Shown: positions 17,013 to 28,483, numbered from the stretch's first letter. The stretch: 64,000 bases of DNA from Pseudidiomarina donghaiensis (GCF_900116895.1 NZ_FPCF01000001.1:1140505-1204504), one strand, 5' to 3'. A program made the numbers and translations. The notes: generated from the letters alone by a model not told the origin.

Positions 17013-17948
17013 ATGACCGAACATTTGGTTCAATTATCAATACCGCGACCGAACTCTCACGCTATCGCACAGCTAAAATGCGTTACTGCCATTGGTGGTG
17101 GTCATGGCCTCGGTCGTGTTCTCTCTACCCTGTCATTTTTAGAACGCCGTCTCATTGGTATTGTCGCCACAACCGATGACGGCGGCGCTAGCGGGAAATT
17201 ACGCCGCAGCCATGACTGTATTGCTTGGGGCGATATACGTAATTGTCTCTCGCAGTTGGCGCAACAGCCATTAGCGGCCGATGTGCTGAATTATCGTTTC
17301 GAATCTGAGCACGAGTTACATGGGCATAATTTGGGCAATTTGATTTTATACACATTGGATCAAGTCAGTGCCCGGCCGTTAGACGGTATTCAATTATTAA
17401 GCCGTTTGCTTAATATCAATACACGTTTGTTACCCATGTCAGAAATGCCCGTTGACTTAGTGGCATCAACCCATGATGGCTTGGAATGTTTTGGTGAGCT
17501 GCATGTCGACGGCTTGTTACATATGCCGCAAAAACTTGCGTTATCACACCCTGTGGTTGCAACCCCCGAAGCACTGGCTCACATTCGCCGTAGCGAATTA
17601 ATTATTCTCGGGCCTGGCAGCTTCCTTACATCGGTGATGCCGCCGCTTTTGGTCAACGAATTTGTGCAAACCATCGCAGCAGCCACCGCACCTGTCATTT
17701 TTATTGATAATCTAGCACCTGAGCATAGCCCTGCAGGGGAAATGCCTATTAGCCAGCGCTTAGAATGGATGAACCAGCAACTCGGCGAACCCTTAGTCGA
17801 TGCAGTGATCACTAATCGTCCTGACGCTCATTTAAAGTTACCTGTGTTTGATCATGTCAGCGCCACTGCAGACGCACCGCACCGCCATGATTCAAGCTCT
17901 TTATTGGCAGCATTGAATGCCGCGGTTACCTATTTTTTGAAGGATTAA
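17013..17948 (+). CDS. YvcK/YbhK family putative gluconeogenesis factor
   Basis: 311 aa. Signatures of the YvcK fold (CofD-like Rossmann domain binding UDP-sugars) are clear: 'AIGGGHGLGRVLSTLSFL' near residue 28, 'GIVATTDDGGASGKLRRSH' and 'WGDIRNCLSQLA', later 'HGHNLGNLIL' and 'GPGSFLTSVMPPLLV'. B. subtilis YvcK binds UDP-GlcNAc and affects carbon metabolism and cell-wall synthesis; the E. coli counterpart is YbhK. It is followed after 2 bp by the M14 peptidase gene, whose Shine-Dalgarno lies in the end of this gene. Confidence 0.88.
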   Translation: MTEHLVQLSIPRPNSHAIAQLKCVTAIGGGHGLGRVLSTLSFLERRLIGIVATTDDGGASGKLRRSHDCIAWGDIRNCLSQLAQQPLAADVLNYRFESEHELHGHNLGNLILYTLDQVSARPLDGIQLLSRLLNINTRLLPMSEMPVDLVASTHDGLECFGELHVDGLLHMPQKLALSHPVVATPEALAHIRRSELIILGPGSFLTSVMPPLLVNEFVQTIAAATAPVIFIDNLAPEHSPAGEMPISQRLEWMNQQLGEPLVDAVITNRPDAHLKLPVFDHVSATADAPHRHDSSSLLAALNAAVTYFLKD

Positions 17949-17950
17949 TC

Positions 17951-20668
17951 ATGCAGTTTAAAACACGCATTGCTCACGCCATCGTCGGCGCGCTGTTGAC
18001 GGGCACGCTGTTGCATAGCGCACCAACCTATGCAACAGAACTATCGGCAGTTGAAACTCAGCAGGTGAATGCTCAGCAAGCACAAGCATTAGGGTTAGCG
18101 GTACCCTACTCAGCTAAGGTTCCTACTATTGAAAGTGTGCTTGGCTATCCGGCAGCATCACGAATTAGCAGCCCAGCAGCCATTGAGGCCTATTTTGTAA
18201 AATTAGCGGAACAATTCCCAGCGCAAGTAAAGTTAAACTATTACGGCAAGTCATGGGAAGGTCGAAACCTCTACTATGTGGCCATATCTAGTGCTGAAAA
18301 CATGGCTGCCTTTGCCAACTTCCAACGCGGTATGCAACAGCTAAGCGCTGCGGATAAAACCAGTGCTCAGCAAGCCAATAAATTAATAGCAGAACTACCA
18401 GCAAGTGTTTGGCTATCATATGGCGTGCACGGAAATGAAATTTCATCTCCTGAAGCAGCCATGTTAACGGCCTATCATTTATTAGCCGCTGAAGATGAAC
18501 AAACCGCCAGCTATTTGAACAACGCCGTAGTGTTTATTGATCCGGTACAAAATCCAGACGGTCGTTCGCGTTTTGTCTCGCGCTATTACATGACAGCAGG
18601 CCTAGAACACAGCGCCGATCGCCATTCTGCAGAGCACAACGAACCCTGGCCTAGTGGTCGTTCAAATCATTACTTGTTTGACTTGAATCGTGATTGGATT
18701 GCCCTGACGCAACCTGAAATTAGCGGTCAAGTTGAAGCGCTATTAGAAAATATGCCATTGGTCTTTGTTGATTTGCACGAAATGGGCGGTGACAGCAGTT
18801 ACTACTTTACCCCAGAAGCCGATCCTTATAACCCGCTTATCACCAAGAAACAGCGCGAAACCTTGTGGTACATCGGTGAAAACAACGCACAGTGGTTCGA
18901 TGAACGCGGTTATGACTACTTTACTCGCGAAATTTTTGATGCCTTCTACCCGGGTTACGGCGCCAGCTGGCCGCTTTATCACGGCAGTATTTCAATGACC
19001 TATGAAATGGCTTCGGCTCGTGGTCATGTTTTTCGCACCAAAGATGGCGACATTCTTACCTATGGGGACGGCGTGCAGCGTCACTTCGTAGCCTCCATTG
19101 CCACCATTGAAGCCGTGGCCCAACAACGCCAACAACTGCTGAAAAATTTTTGGGACTATCGTAATCAAGGTATTGAAGCCGGTAGCGACAGTAAACAACG
19201 TGTTTATTTATTTGCTGGGCAACAAGATCCCGCCGCCACACAGCGTTTAGCCGGTTTGTTAACACGCCATGGCGTGCAAGTTCAGCAAGCCAAAGAAGCG
19301 TTTTCGGCATGCGGCGTGAAATACCCCGCCGGTAGCTTCTGGGTCGACACAGCACAGCCCGCGCACTATATGGCGCGCACATTGTTGGATAAAAACATCG
19401 CCATGGATGATAAGTTCATTGCCGAACAAGAACGCTTGCGGGCTAATAATTTGCCCGACCAAATTTATGATGTGACCGCTTGGTCACTGCCGTTGATGTT
19501 TAACCTTGACTATCAAACCTGTAGCCGTGTACCGCGTGCCGAAAACCAGTTAGCTACCGAGCAGTTAGTCAAACCCGGCACAGTGCTCAATGCTGACGCG
19601 GAAGTTGGTTACATTGTGCCTTGGGGCGACATGAATGCGGGGCGGTTTTTAACTGAAGCCTTGCGCGCAGGTTTAACTGTGAAGCGCACTGACCTTGCCT
19701 TTACGCATAAAAATAAACAGCGCTACCCAGCCGGTAGTTTGATATTAACCCATGCTCAGAACGCTCATTTAACGGCTGCCGTGCAAAAAATTGCGTTAAG
19801 TTCTGGTGCCACCGTGCACGGTGTTGACAGCAGCTGGGTGACTGATGGCCCCAACTTTGGTTCTAATAACGTCAAATTGGTTCATGCGCCAAACATTGTC
19901 ATGCTGTGGGATGAACCTGTGTCGAGCTTAAACGCCGGGCATTCACGTTATGTCATTGAACAACAGTTTGGTTACCCAGTGACCGCCATGCGGGCAGCAC
20001 AACTCTCGCGTGCAGACCTCTCACATTATCAAGTACTTATTCTGCCGAGCACCTATGGAAGCCTAAGCTCTGCGCTCGGCGAAAATGGCGAAGCCAATGT
20101 CAAAAAATGGGTTGAAAATGGCGGGGTCTTAATAACCTTTGGCAACGCGACCGAGTGGGCGGTGCAGTCGGTCCTACTCAATAGCGCACTGGAGCGCGTT
20201 ATCAATGAAAATCCACAAGGCCACGGTAGCGAGAAAAAAGTCGACGGTTTGTTGATAAAATCAAAAGCCGAGCACATGCATTATATTACGCCAGACGCTG
20301 CTGACCCATATTGGACCGCAGGCGTGTTGACCAACCTGGATGTTGACCTTGAGCATTGGCTAAGTGCCGGTGTGCAGCCAAACTTAATCAGTGTAACGGT
20401 TGGTAACCAAATTTACCGACCACTGAGTATTGAGCACGGCCGAAATATTGTCAGCTACAGCAAAGATGTGCTTGCGAGCGGCTATTTATGGGAAGAAAAC
20501 CAACAGCAACTCGCCTATAAGCCGTTCTTAATGTGGCAACCACGTCAGCGTGGCATGGTTATTAGCTTTACCCAAGAACCGACTTATCGTGCTTATTTAG
20601 ACGGTTTAAACCTGTTGTTGTTAAATGCAATATTTGGTGGCGCTGCACACGCAACGCCACTGCGTTAA
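17951..20668 (+). CDS. secreted M14-family zinc carboxypeptidase (large form)
   Basis: 905 aa with a signal peptide (MQFKTRIAHAIVGALLTGTLLHSAPTYA). The M14 domain has the zinc pair in 'SYGVHGNEISSPEA' (HxxE), the substrate-binding 'PVQNPDGRSRF' and 'DLNRDWIALTQPE', and 'FVDLHEMGGDSSYYF' with the third ligand. A C-terminal half of ~450 residues includes a glutamine-amidotransferase-like segment (YQVLILPSTYG...ANVKKWVENGGVLI). This large M14 layout is common in marine Alteromonadales. It should remove C-terminal residues from extracellular peptides. Translation is probably coupled to yvcK. Confidence 0.88.
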   Translation: MQFKTRIAHAIVGALLTGTLLHSAPTYATELSAVETQQVNAQQAQALGLAVPYSAKVPTIESVLGYPAASRISSPAAIEAYFVKLAEQFPAQVKLNYYGKSWEGRNLYYVAISSAENMAAFANFQRGMQQLSAADKTSAQQANKLIAELPASVWLSYGVHGNEISSPEAAMLTAYHLLAAEDEQTASYLNNAVVFIDPVQNPDGRSRFVSRYYMTAGLEHSADRHSAEHNEPWPSGRSNHYLFDLNRDWIALTQPEISGQVEALLENMPLVFVDLHEMGGDSSYYFTPEADPYNPLITKKQRETLWYIGENNAQWFDERGYDYFTREIFDAFYPGYGASWPLYHGSISMTYEMASARGHVFRTKDGDILTYGDGVQRHFVASIATIEAVAQQRQQLLKNFWDYRNQGIEAGSDSKQRVYLFAGQQDPAATQRLAGLLTRHGVQVQQAKEAFSACGVKYPAGSFWVDTAQPAHYMARTLLDKNIAMDDKFIAEQERLRANNLPDQIYDVTAWSLPLMFNLDYQTCSRVPRAENQLATEQLVKPGTVLNADAEVGYIVPWGDMNAGRFLTEALRAGLTVKRTDLAFTHKNKQRYPAGSLILTHAQNAHLTAAVQKIALSSGATVHGVDSSWVTDGPNFGSNNVKLVHAPNIVMLWDEPVSSLNAGHSRYVIEQQFGYPVTAMRAAQLSRADLSHYQVLILPSTYGSLSSALGENGEANVKKWVENGGVLITFGNATEWAVQSVLLNSALERVINENPQGHGSEKKVDGLLIKSKAEHMHYITPDAADPYWTAGVLTNLDVDLEHWLSAGVQPNLISVTVGNQIYRPLSIEHGRNIVSYSKDVLASGYLWEENQQQLAYKPFLMWQPRQRGMVISFTQEPTYRAYLDGLNLLLLNAIFGGAAHATPLR

Positions 20669-20675
20669 GGCCGCG

Positions 20676-21260
20676 TTATTTGTCGGCGCCAATGCGAGAA
20701 GCAACGGCGCCACGTTGATCTTTATATTTTGCGTCTTTACGACTGCTGTACGGGCGCAAACAATCTTCATCAAGTAATTCAAAACTTAACGCACCAATTT
20801 TCATCAGTGGCCGCAAGGCTAACGGCAATTTGCCACTGTTAAAGAACTCCAGCACCACCTGCCCTGACCAACCCGGATCAATACGGTGTGCGGTCACATG
20901 TACCATGAGCCCTAAGCGCGCGAGCGACGAACGCCCATCAAGCCAACCGACCATATTACTCGGTAACGTCACTGACTCGTGGGTGACTGCCAACGCGAAT
21001 TCACCTGGATGAATAAAAAACGCTTGATCAGGCGTCAATACAATCGGGTCACTCATCACGTTATTGATTGCGTGATCAATGTCTTCTCGCGGGCCGCTAA
21101 TATCAATATATGCCGCAGCATGATCTTGTAATACACGAAACTCATTGCCGAGGTGAATATCAACCGTCACACCGCTGACATCTTCCGGCACTGGGCGCGG
21201 ATCTAGTACAATGCGTCCATCATCTAAATAGCTTTCTATTTGTCCATCGGTTAATCGCAT
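20676..21260 (-). CDS. dcd: dCTP deaminase
   Basis: 194 aa (E. coli 193). It converts dCTP to dUTP, the main source of dTMP precursors in gammaproteobacteria. Conserved segments include '[13 protein letters not shown]', '[17 protein letters not shown]' and '[20 protein letters not shown]', which contains the catalytic Glu. It follows apbC on the minus strand (16-bp gap) and converges on the M14 gene, 7 bp apart. Confidence 0.95.
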   Translation of the reverse strand: MRLTDGQIESYLDDGRIVLDPRPVPEDVSGVTVDIHLGNEFRVLQDHAAAYIDISGPREDIDHAINNVMSDPIVLTPDQAFFIHPGEFALAVTHESVTLPSNMVGWLDGRSSLARLGLMVHVTAHRIDPGWSGQVVLEFFNSGKLPLALRPLMKIGALSFELLDEDCLRPYSSRKDAKYKDQRGAVASRIGADK

Positions 21261-21276
21261 ACCACCACTCTCTTCA

Positions 21277-22305
21277 TTATTGTTTGGTTTGCTGTTGGGC
21301 TTGCGTATAAAGCTCTATGGCTAATTGCTGTGCACTGTTGCGCATCATAACACTCAATTCATGCTCTGGCTCTGCACTTTGCAGCGGCTTACCACAATCT
21401 AACCCAGCTCGAATACGGCTATCAAGCGGCCATTGACCTAACAACGGAACCTGTTCCCGACGTGCTACTTCGAGACCGCCTTCGCTACCAAAAATAGCAT
21501 CCTGGTGACCGCACGCAGAACATGTGTAATAACTCATATTCTCAATAAGCCCGGTAATTGGCACGCCCACCTTGCGAAACATAGTAATGCCCTTTTCCGC
21601 ATCGGCTAAAGCGACAGTTTGCGGCGTGGTCACTACAACCGCACCGGTAATTGGCAACTTTTGCGCAAAGGTTAGCTGAATATCGCCTGTACCCGGCGGC
21701 ATATCAACAATTAAATAATCTAACCGTGGCCACTTGGTGTCACGAAACAATTGCTGCAACGCGGCACTCGCCATTGGTCCACGCCAAATAGCAGCATCTT
21801 TGGTATCGGTAAGGTACCCTAACGAGCTTGCCCAAATACCATGACGCTGATGCGGGATCATTTTCTGCTGTGCATTTATTTCCAATTTTTCTTCTTGGCC
21901 GCCTAGCATGGTTGGCAAGGAAGGCCCATACACATCAGCATCGAGAATACCCACATTGGCACCAAGTTGGTGTAAGGCTAAGGCCAACTGCACACTGACA
22001 GACGACTTACCTACCCCGCCCTTACCCGAGGAAACCACAATCACGTTGCCAAAGGTCATGGGTAATTCGGGTTGCGAGTTCGGTAGCTTCTCTACGGCAA
22101 CACGCAGTTGCCAGTTATAGGCACCAAGCGTTTTATCGGCTTTGAGCGGTTCAAGCATGCCTTCACTAGCAGCAAATGGTAGCGTTAACACCGCTTGGTT
22201 TTCGTCCACCGTCACCCAGCTTGCCGGAACCGGCATGTTTAAGCCTGGTAAACGAATGTGCTCTAGTGCTTTTTGCCAATCTTTCGACTTGAATAACCCA
22301 AACAT
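21277..22305 (-). CDS. apbC: iron-sulfur cluster carrier ATPase ApbC/Mrp
   Basis: 342 aa (E. coli Mrp/ApbC ~370). It has the P-loop [11 protein letters not shown] near residue 92, the '[15 protein letters not shown]' motif, '[18 protein letters not shown]' and the cluster-binding CxxC in '[15 protein letters not shown]'. It assembles and transfers [4Fe-4S] clusters to apo-proteins. The N-terminal MIP18-like domain is short. It is divergent from metG, as in E. coli, and followed by dcd. Confidence 0.93.
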   Translation of the reverse strand: MFGLFKSKDWQKALEHIRLPGLNMPVPASWVTVDENQAVLTLPFAASEGMLEPLKADKTLGAYNWQLRVAVEKLPNSQPELPMTFGNVIVVSSGKGGVGKSSVSVQLALALHQLGANVGILDADVYGPSLPTMLGGQEEKLEINAQQKMIPHQRHGIWASSLGYLTDTKDAAIWRGPMASAALQQLFRDTKWPRLDYLIVDMPPGTGDIQLTFAQKLPITGAVVVTTPQTVALADAEKGITMFRKVGVPITGLIENMSYYTCSACGHQDAIFGSEGGLEVARREQVPLLGQWPLDSRIRAGLDCGKPLQSAEPEHELSVMMRNSAQQLAIELYTQAQQQTKQ

Positions 22306-22447
22306 TTTATTCTCCGCTGACGTGAGGAAATAACGACTCTAAAACGTGGCATGAAAGCCGCATGATACGGACACTGCGGCTAGATTGCTAGCGCTGATTC
22401 AGGTACACTTCAAGGCTTTCAGAAACTCGAATTTAATGGAACGATTC

Positions 22448-24484
22448 ATGCCAACAGCAACTCGCAAAATACTGGTTACGAATGCGCTACCCTACGCCAA
22501 TGGCCCAATCCATATTGGCCATATGCTTGGTTATATTCAGGCAGATATTTGGGTACGCTTTCAAAAGCTTCGCGGCCACGAATGTCACTATGTCTGTGCT
22601 GATGACGCACATGGCACACCTATTATGCTTAAAGCACAGCAGCTAGGTATTGCGCCCGAGCAAATGATTGCCGACATGAACGCGGCTCACCAAGCTGATT
22701 TTGCAGATTTTCATGTGGCATTTGATCACTACCACTCAACCCACAGCGACGAAAACCGCGAGTTGGCGGAACTTATCTACACGCGTTTACGCGACAATGG
22801 CTACATTAAAACGAAAACCATTGAACAGCTGTTTGACCCACAAAAAGAAATGTTTTTGCCAGATCGTTTCGTCAAAGGCACCTGTCCGAAATGTGGCGCC
22901 GAAGACCAGTACGGCGATAACTGCGATGTCTGCGGTGCAACCTACTCGCCTACTGAGTTGAAAAACCCTAAGTCCGCGGTATCGGGCGCCACCCCAGAGC
23001 TGCGTCAATCTGAACACTATTTCTTTGACTTGCCAGCCTTTGAAGACATGCTCAAAGCTTGGACACGCTCGGGCTCATTGCAAGACGAAATGGCGAATAA
23101 ACTGAACGAATGGTTTGAGTCTGGCCTACAAATGTGGGATATCAGCCGCGACGCGCCTTATTTTGGTTTCGAAATTCCTGACGCGCCGGGTAAATATTTT
23201 TACGTTTGGTTAGACGCGCCAATTGGTTACATGGGTAGCTTTAAACACTACTGTAACACCACGGGTAAAGCCGATTTTGACACTTACTGGGAAGCCAATA
23301 GCGACGCTGAGTTGTATCACTTTATTGGTAAAGACATTATCTATTTCCACAGCCTATTTTGGCCGTCCATGCTTAAAGGCGCCAACTTCCGTCAACCCAC
23401 TAACGTGTGGGCGCACGGCTTTATTACGGTAAACGGCACCAAAATGTCCAAGTCAAAAGGCACGTTCGTTATGGCACGTACCTACCTTGACCATTTAGAC
23501 CCCGACTATTTGCGCTATTACTTTGCCGCTAAGCTGACAAATCGTATTGACGATCTTGACTTAAACCTGACCGACTTTGCCCAGCGTGTTAACGCCGATT
23601 TAGTCGGTAAAGTGGTTAATATCGCCAGCCGTTGTGCGGGTTTTATCAGCAAAAAGTTTGACGGGAAATTGGCCGCGCAATTAACCGATACGGCACTGAT
23701 TGACGAATTTCAAGCTGCCGGTGCAGGAATCACTGAAGCTTACGAAAAACGTGAGTTCTCTAAAGCCATGCGCGACATTATGGCGCTAGCTGACAAAGCC
23801 AATTTCTACATTGCCGAAAAAGAGCCATGGCAGCTCATTAAAGATCCAGCCAAAGCCGACGAAGTGCACCAAATTTGCTCTGTGGGCATTAACTTGTTCC
23901 GCTTGTTAATGGTGTATTTGACACCTGTAGTGCCGGCCCTTGCAGAGCGCGTACAAGAATTCTTGAACGACGAATTTAGCTGGAATAGCTATCAAAGGGT
24001 ATTAACCAACCACGCAATTAGCCCGTTCAAAGCCTTAATGCAACGTATTGAAATGGACAAAGTAAACGCCATGATTGAAGACTCAAAACAACAAAATGAA
24101 GCCGCTAACACGCCAGCATCAACCAGTAATGGCGAATTAGAACGCGACCCAATTAGTGCCGAAATCGCTTATGACGATTTCGCTAAAATTGACCTGCGTA
24201 TTGCACGTATCGCCAATGCGGAGCATGTGGAAGGTGCCGACAAATTATTAAAGTTAACCCTCGATTTAGGCGGTGAAACGCGCCAAGTGTTTGCCGGCAT
24301 TAAATCGGCATACGCACCTGAAAAACTCATTGGTCAACATACCGTCATGGTGGCCAATTTAGCGCCGCGTAAAATGCGCTTTGGTTTATCTGAAGGTATG
24401 GTGTTAGCTGCGGGCCCTGGTGGTGACGAGCTGTATATTTTGAACCCGCACGATGGTGCAAAACCGGGTATGCGAGTTAAATAA
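22448..24484 (+). CDS. metG: methionyl-tRNA synthetase
   Basis: 678 aa from ATG 22448 (E. coli 677). An earlier in-frame ATG at 22436 is possible, but [19 protein letters not shown] matches the family start and GGAAC lies at good spacing. It carries HIGH (residues 22-25), the zinc knuckle [18 protein letters not shown], the KMSKS loop '[11 protein letters not shown]', and the C-terminal tRNA-binding EMAP-like domain ('[20 protein letters not shown]'). It charges tRNA-Met for initiation and elongation. Its stop overlaps the rlmI start by one base (TAATG), implying translational coupling. Confidence 0.97.
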   Translation: MPTATRKILVTNALPYANGPIHIGHMLGYIQADIWVRFQKLRGHECHYVCADDAHGTPIMLKAQQLGIAPEQMIADMNAAHQADFADFHVAFDHYHSTHSDENRELAELIYTRLRDNGYIKTKTIEQLFDPQKEMFLPDRFVKGTCPKCGAEDQYGDNCDVCGATYSPTELKNPKSAVSGATPELRQSEHYFFDLPAFEDMLKAWTRSGSLQDEMANKLNEWFESGLQMWDISRDAPYFGFEIPDAPGKYFYVWLDAPIGYMGSFKHYCNTTGKADFDTYWEANSDAELYHFIGKDIIYFHSLFWPSMLKGANFRQPTNVWAHGFITVNGTKMSKSKGTFVMARTYLDHLDPDYLRYYFAAKLTNRIDDLDLNLTDFAQRVNADLVGKVVNIASRCAGFISKKFDGKLAAQLTDTALIDEFQAAGAGITEAYEKREFSKAMRDIMALADKANFYIAEKEPWQLIKDPAKADEVHQICSVGINLFRLLMVYLTPVVPALAERVQEFLNDEFSWNSYQRVLTNHAISPFKALMQRIEMDKVNAMIEDSKQQNEAANTPASTSNGELERDPISAEIAYDDFAKIDLRIARIANAEHVEGADKLLKLTLDLGGETRQVFAGIKSAYAPEKLIGQHTVMVANLAPRKMRFGLSEGMVLAAGPGGDELYILNPHDGAKPGMRVK

Positions 24485-25674
24485 TGGCCATTACCGTTCA
24501 CCTGCACCCAGGTAAAGAAAAATCACTGCGCCGCTTGCATCCGTGGGTGTTTAGTGGCGCTATTGCCCGCGTTAAGGGCTCGCCTAAAGCAGGCGAAACG
24601 GTATCCATTCACAGCGCTGAAGGCGACTGGCTTGGCTATGCTGCCTGGTCGCCACAGTCACAAATTCGCGCCCGCGTGTGGAGCTTTAACCAAGGCGACA
24701 CTATTAACAGCGCGTTTTTTGCCAACCGTATTGCCGCCGCTAAAACCTTGCGCGACGGCTTAGCCATTGCTAGCAACGCCTATCGCTTAGTGGCCGCCGA
24801 AGCCGACGAGCTGCCGGGTGTCACTATTGATAAGTACGACAACTGGCTGGTTTGTCAGCTGTTAAGCACCGGCGCTGACTATTGGCGTGACGCTATTGTA
24901 GCCGCCTTGCGTGAACAGTTCCCAGAGTGCTCTATTTATGAACGCTCAGATGTAGATGTGCGCCAAAAAGAAGGCTTAGCGCCGCTTACCCAAGTGCTTT
25001 ACAGCCCTGATGGTAGTGCCCCGCCCGCTCATATTTGGATTAACGAGAATGGCCTTGAGTTAGGGGTGGATATTCAAAGTGGCCATAAAACCGGTTACTA
25101 CCTTGATCAGCGCGATAGCCGATTAGCCGTGCAAAAATATGTGCAAGGCAAACGCGTACTCAATGCGTTTAGCTATACCGGCGGCTTTGGCTTGTATGCA
25201 GCTGCGGCTGGCGCGGCAGAAGTGGTTAACTTGGACGTCTCTGCCCCGGCACTGGCGCAAGCCACGGCCAACCATGAACGAAATCAACTTAGCACTGAAA
25301 CCCTGGAAAACCGCCAAGAAGATGTATTTGAAGCCTTGCGGGCTTTTTACCAGAATGGCCAGCGGTTTGACGTTATTGTGCTTGACCCACCCAAGTTTGT
25401 AGACAGCAAAGCAAACCTTGTTCGCGCGTGCCGTGGCTATAAAGACATTAACCGCCTTGCTTGCATGATTTTGAAACCTGGTGGCACGCTGCTCACGTTT
25501 TCGTGCTCGGGCTTGTTGTCAGGCGACTTATTTCAAAAAGTGGTTGCCGACGCAGCTCTTGATGCCAAACGCCCATTACATATTATTGAGCGACTGTATC
25601 AAGGCGCCGACCACCCGGTTCGCACCAACTTCCCAGAGTCATTGTATTTGAAGGGGTTGGTACTTCGCGGTTGA
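24484..25674 (+). CDS. rlmI: 23S rRNA m5C1962 methyltransferase
   Basis: 396 aa, the same length as E. coli RlmI. The N-terminal PUA domain (LHPGKEKSLRRLHPWVFSGAI) is followed by the EEHEE region and a SAM-binding Rossmann domain with 'VLNAFSYTGGFGLYAAAAGA', 'VIVLDPPKFV' and 'LLTFSCSGLLSG' (catalytic Cys). It methylates C1962 of 23S rRNA. It is coupled to metG through a one-base stop/start overlap. Confidence 0.92.
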   Translation: MAITVHLHPGKEKSLRRLHPWVFSGAIARVKGSPKAGETVSIHSAEGDWLGYAAWSPQSQIRARVWSFNQGDTINSAFFANRIAAAKTLRDGLAIASNAYRLVAAEADELPGVTIDKYDNWLVCQLLSTGADYWRDAIVAALREQFPECSIYERSDVDVRQKEGLAPLTQVLYSPDGSAPPAHIWINENGLELGVDIQSGHKTGYYLDQRDSRLAVQKYVQGKRVLNAFSYTGGFGLYAAAAGAAEVVNLDVSAPALAQATANHERNQLSTETLENRQEDVFEALRAFYQNGQRFDVIVLDPPKFVDSKANLVRACRGYKDINRLACMILKPGGTLLTFSCSGLLSGDLFQKVVADAALDAKRPLHIIERLYQGADHPVRTNFPESLYLKGLVLRG

Positions 25675-25734
25675 GTTCGCTAGTATTAAAGATATCACCA
25701 AAACATTGAATGCATTAACAGAAGGAATTGCACC

Positions 25735-26109
25735 ATGAGTGGCGGTACTATTTTCGATAAGATCATTGCCAAAGAAATTCCAGCTGACATTGTTTATGAA
25801 GACGAATTAAGCCTAGCGTTTAAGGACATTAATCCGCAAGCGCCTGTCCATGTGTTAATTATTCCGAAAAAGCACATTGCCACAATCAACGACATTGAAG
25901 AAAGTGATCGTGAATTAATTGGGCATTTATACGTTGTCGCTGCGCGCCTTGCTCAGCAGTATGGCTTTGCCAAAGACGGCTATCGTGTGGTCATGAACTG
26001 TAACGAAGACGGCGGACAGTCGGTTTACCATATTCATTTGCACTTGTTGGCTGGCGTGACCATGGGCTGGCCGCCGTTTGCCAATAATAAACCGAAGCAA
26101 GTTGGCTAG
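25735..26109 (+). CDS. hinT: HIT-family purine nucleoside phosphoramidase
   Basis: 124 aa with the histidine triad '[10 protein letters not shown]' near the C-terminus and the N-terminal '[19 protein letters not shown]' typical of HinT/PKCI-type proteins. It hydrolyses AMP-lysine-type phosphoramidates and clears aminoacyl-adenylates. GAAGGAATT precedes the ATG. msrB follows 14 bp downstream, so the two may share a transcript. Confidence 0.92.
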   Translation: MSGGTIFDKIIAKEIPADIVYEDELSLAFKDINPQAPVHVLIIPKKHIATINDIEESDRELIGHLYVVAARLAQQYGFAKDGYRVVMNCNEDGGQSVYHIHLHLLAGVTMGWPPFANNKPKQVG

Positions 26110-26123
26110 GTTGGTGCTGTTTT

Positions 26124-26579
26124 ATGTCTAACTTCAAAAAGCCAAGCGACCACGAGTTAAAGCAGCGTTTAACCGACATGCAATACTACGTCACGCAGCA
26201 AGACGGCACCGAACCGCCCTTTCAGAATCCCTATTGGAATGAGCGGCGGCAAGGTATTTATGTGGACGTTGTAAGTGGCGAGCCGCTGTATTCTTCAGCA
26301 GACAAATTTGACTCAAGTTGTGGTTGGCCAAGTTTTACCAAAACCATTACCGACTCGTCAGTCACAACCCATACCGACTTAAAATTTGGTATGCGCCGCA
26401 CAGAAATTCGCAGTACCGAAGCCGATTCGCACTTAGGCCATGTTTTTGATGATGGCCCAATGCCGCTGGGAACAAGGCACTGCGTCAATTCAGCGGCGGT
26501 TGAATTTATTCCGCTAGAAGACATGGAAGCACGCGGTTACGGCCAGTGGATTCCAACCGTAACCGCTCAAAGCGACTAA
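26124..26579 (+). CDS. msrB: methionine-R-sulfoxide reductase B
   Basis: 151 aa. The MsrB core is evident: '[30 protein letters not shown]', '[23 protein letters not shown]' and '[15 protein letters not shown]' with the catalytic Cys in RHCVNS. The zinc-binding CxxC pairs found in many MsrBs are absent (the '[12 protein letters not shown]' region has none), so it is the zinc-free form. It repairs oxidised methionine (R form) in proteins. It is convergent and exactly adjacent to ggt with no gap. Confidence 0.93.
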   Translation: MSNFKKPSDHELKQRLTDMQYYVTQQDGTEPPFQNPYWNERRQGIYVDVVSGEPLYSSADKFDSSCGWPSFTKTITDSSVTTHTDLKFGMRRTEIRSTEADSHLGHVFDDGPMPLGTRHCVNSAAVEFIPLEDMEARGYGQWIPTVTAQSD

Positions 26580-28382
26580 CTACAAACCTGTCGCAATACC
26601 TTCACGACGCGGGTCAGCACCGCCATACAACCCACCTTCAGGGCTTAACGTGATGCCGTGAAGGCCGCTATTTAAGTCTTGTACCTTTACGCTGTGGCCG
26701 CGAGCCTCTAGCGGCGCAGCTAACGCTTCCATGGCGGTACCTTGTTCTAAATTTGTCACGCCATTTAAGTTGGTTATGTGGGGCAAGTTAATCGCGCTCT
26801 GCATGTCTAAATTCCAATCTAACAGCCCAACTAATGTTTGCGCCACGTAGTTAATAATACGCGCGCCGCCAGGTGAACCCACGGCATGCAATGGCGCGCC
26901 CTGTTGATCAAACACCATCATGGGCGCCATTGAACTGCGCGGACGTTTGCCGGCTTGCACCCGGTTTGCAACCAACTTGCCATTTTGTTCAGGAACAATC
27001 GAAAAATCAGTTAATTGGTTATTGAGCAAAAAGCCCGCTGCCATCACACCAGAGCCAAAGCCCATTTCAATACTTGAGGTCATTGAGAAAACGTTGCCCT
27101 TTGCATCAACAATGCTCACGTGAGTGGTATTTGGAAATTCAGGCGATTTGTCATCGGCATAACTCAGCTGAGCATTTAATTCACTCGGGGTGCCGGCCTG
27201 CGCTTTGCCCATGTCTTGCTGGCTAATTAACTGCGCTCGACTCGCTAAATAGCGCTTGTTTAACAACTGCTCTACGGGTACCTCAACGAAATCACTATCC
27301 GCAATATAACGATTACGATCAGCAAAAGCTAAACGCGACGCCTGGGTAAAGTAATGACTGGCCAGTTCACCATTGACCGGCAACTCTGCTACCGGAAAAT
27401 TCTCAAGCAAGCCCAAAATTTGTAACACGGTTATACCACCCGAACTGGGAGGCCCCATGCCACAAACCTCATAAATTCGGTATTCAGCACACACGGGCTC
27501 ACGCACCTGCGCTTGATAGCTAGCCAAGTCTTGTGCACTTAACAAACCGGGGTTTAGCGGCGAGTTTTGTACCGCAGCAATTATCTTTTCGGCAATTGGG
27601 CCACGATAAAAAGCATCAGCACCCTGCTCTGCAATAAGCTTTAAGCTCTGTGCTAATTCGGGATTATTACGTACAGCTCCTACTGTAAGAGCCTGCCCAT
27701 TAGGGTAAAAATAATCGTTGCCGGGCGACATTTTAGTTAGGCCGGGGCTTAGCTCCATGGCCAGTAATTTAGCCAAGCGTGGCGACACTTCAAAACCTTG
27801 CTCAGCCGCCAATATGGTGCTTTGAAACAACGTGGACCAAGGTAACTTCCCCCATTTTTCATGGGCTAGCTCTAAGCCGCGCAGAATACCTGGAGTGCCA
27901 ACCGAACGGCCGCCTGTTACTGCTTCCATAAAGCTAGCCGGCGGCTTACCTTGCGCGTCTAAAAATAAGGCTGGTGTTGCTGCTGCTGGCGCGGTTTCAC
28001 GGGCGTCAATGGTGTATAAGCGCTGTGACTCGGCATGCCAGTACAACATGAAACCGCCACCACCAAGACCAGATGACTGTGGCTCAGTAAGTGTCAGCAT
28101 AGACTGGACAGCAATAGCGGCGTCAATAGCACTACCACCTTTGGCGAGAATTTCTTCACCTGCCCTCGCCGCAGCTGGCGTTGCGGCCGCCACCATATAA
28201 CGCTGCGATTGCACGCCTTGCTTCTTGGTATAGCCAGTAGCAGCCTCAGGATCAAAAGCCTTGCTGTTATCATTCGCTTGCTTTAGTTGAGGTGTTGACC
28301 CTGACGGTGAATTAGATTGGTTAACTTGCGGTTCAGCGCAAGCATTGAGGAATACAAGCGCAAACAACATGAATAAACGCAT
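26580..28382 (-). CDS. ggt: gamma-glutamyltransferase lipoprotein
   Basis: 600 aa from ATG 28382, which has AAAAGG seven bases upstream; ATG 28388 is an alternative. The signal MRLFMLFALVFLNAC has a lipobox (LNAC, Cys15), so the enzyme is likely membrane-anchored in the periplasm. The autoprocessing Thr lies in 'PNTTHVSIVDAKGNVFSMTSS', which starts the small subunit; 'SSGLGGGGFMLYW' and 'PPSSGGITVLQIL' are also family motifs. It cleaves glutathione and gamma-glutamyl compounds. The gene ends against msrB and diverges from the rhombosortase gene. Confidence 0.93.
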   Translation of the reverse strand: MRLFMLFALVFLNACAEPQVNQSNSPSGSTPQLKQANDNSKAFDPEAATGYTKKQGVQSQRYMVAAATPAAARAGEEILAKGGSAIDAAIAVQSMLTLTEPQSSGLGGGGFMLYWHAESQRLYTIDARETAPAAATPALFLDAQGKPPASFMEAVTGGRSVGTPGILRGLELAHEKWGKLPWSTLFQSTILAAEQGFEVSPRLAKLLAMELSPGLTKMSPGNDYFYPNGQALTVGAVRNNPELAQSLKLIAEQGADAFYRGPIAEKIIAAVQNSPLNPGLLSAQDLASYQAQVREPVCAEYRIYEVCGMGPPSSGGITVLQILGLLENFPVAELPVNGELASHYFTQASRLAFADRNRYIADSDFVEVPVEQLLNKRYLASRAQLISQQDMGKAQAGTPSELNAQLSYADDKSPEFPNTTHVSIVDAKGNVFSMTSSIEMGFGSGVMAAGFLLNNQLTDFSIVPEQNGKLVANRVQAGKRPRSSMAPMMVFDQQGAPLHAVGSPGGARIINYVAQTLVGLLDWNLDMQSAINLPHITNLNGVTNLEQGTAMEALAAPLEARGHSVKVQDLNSGLHGITLSPEGGLYGGADPRREGIATGL

Positions 28383-28483
28383 GATCATACCTTTTACTGA
28401 GAAATAAACGCGGCTTGGTTTACAGCCTCCGTAACAAAACCCTATCATACGTACACTTGTACTCACGAACAACGATCAATGCC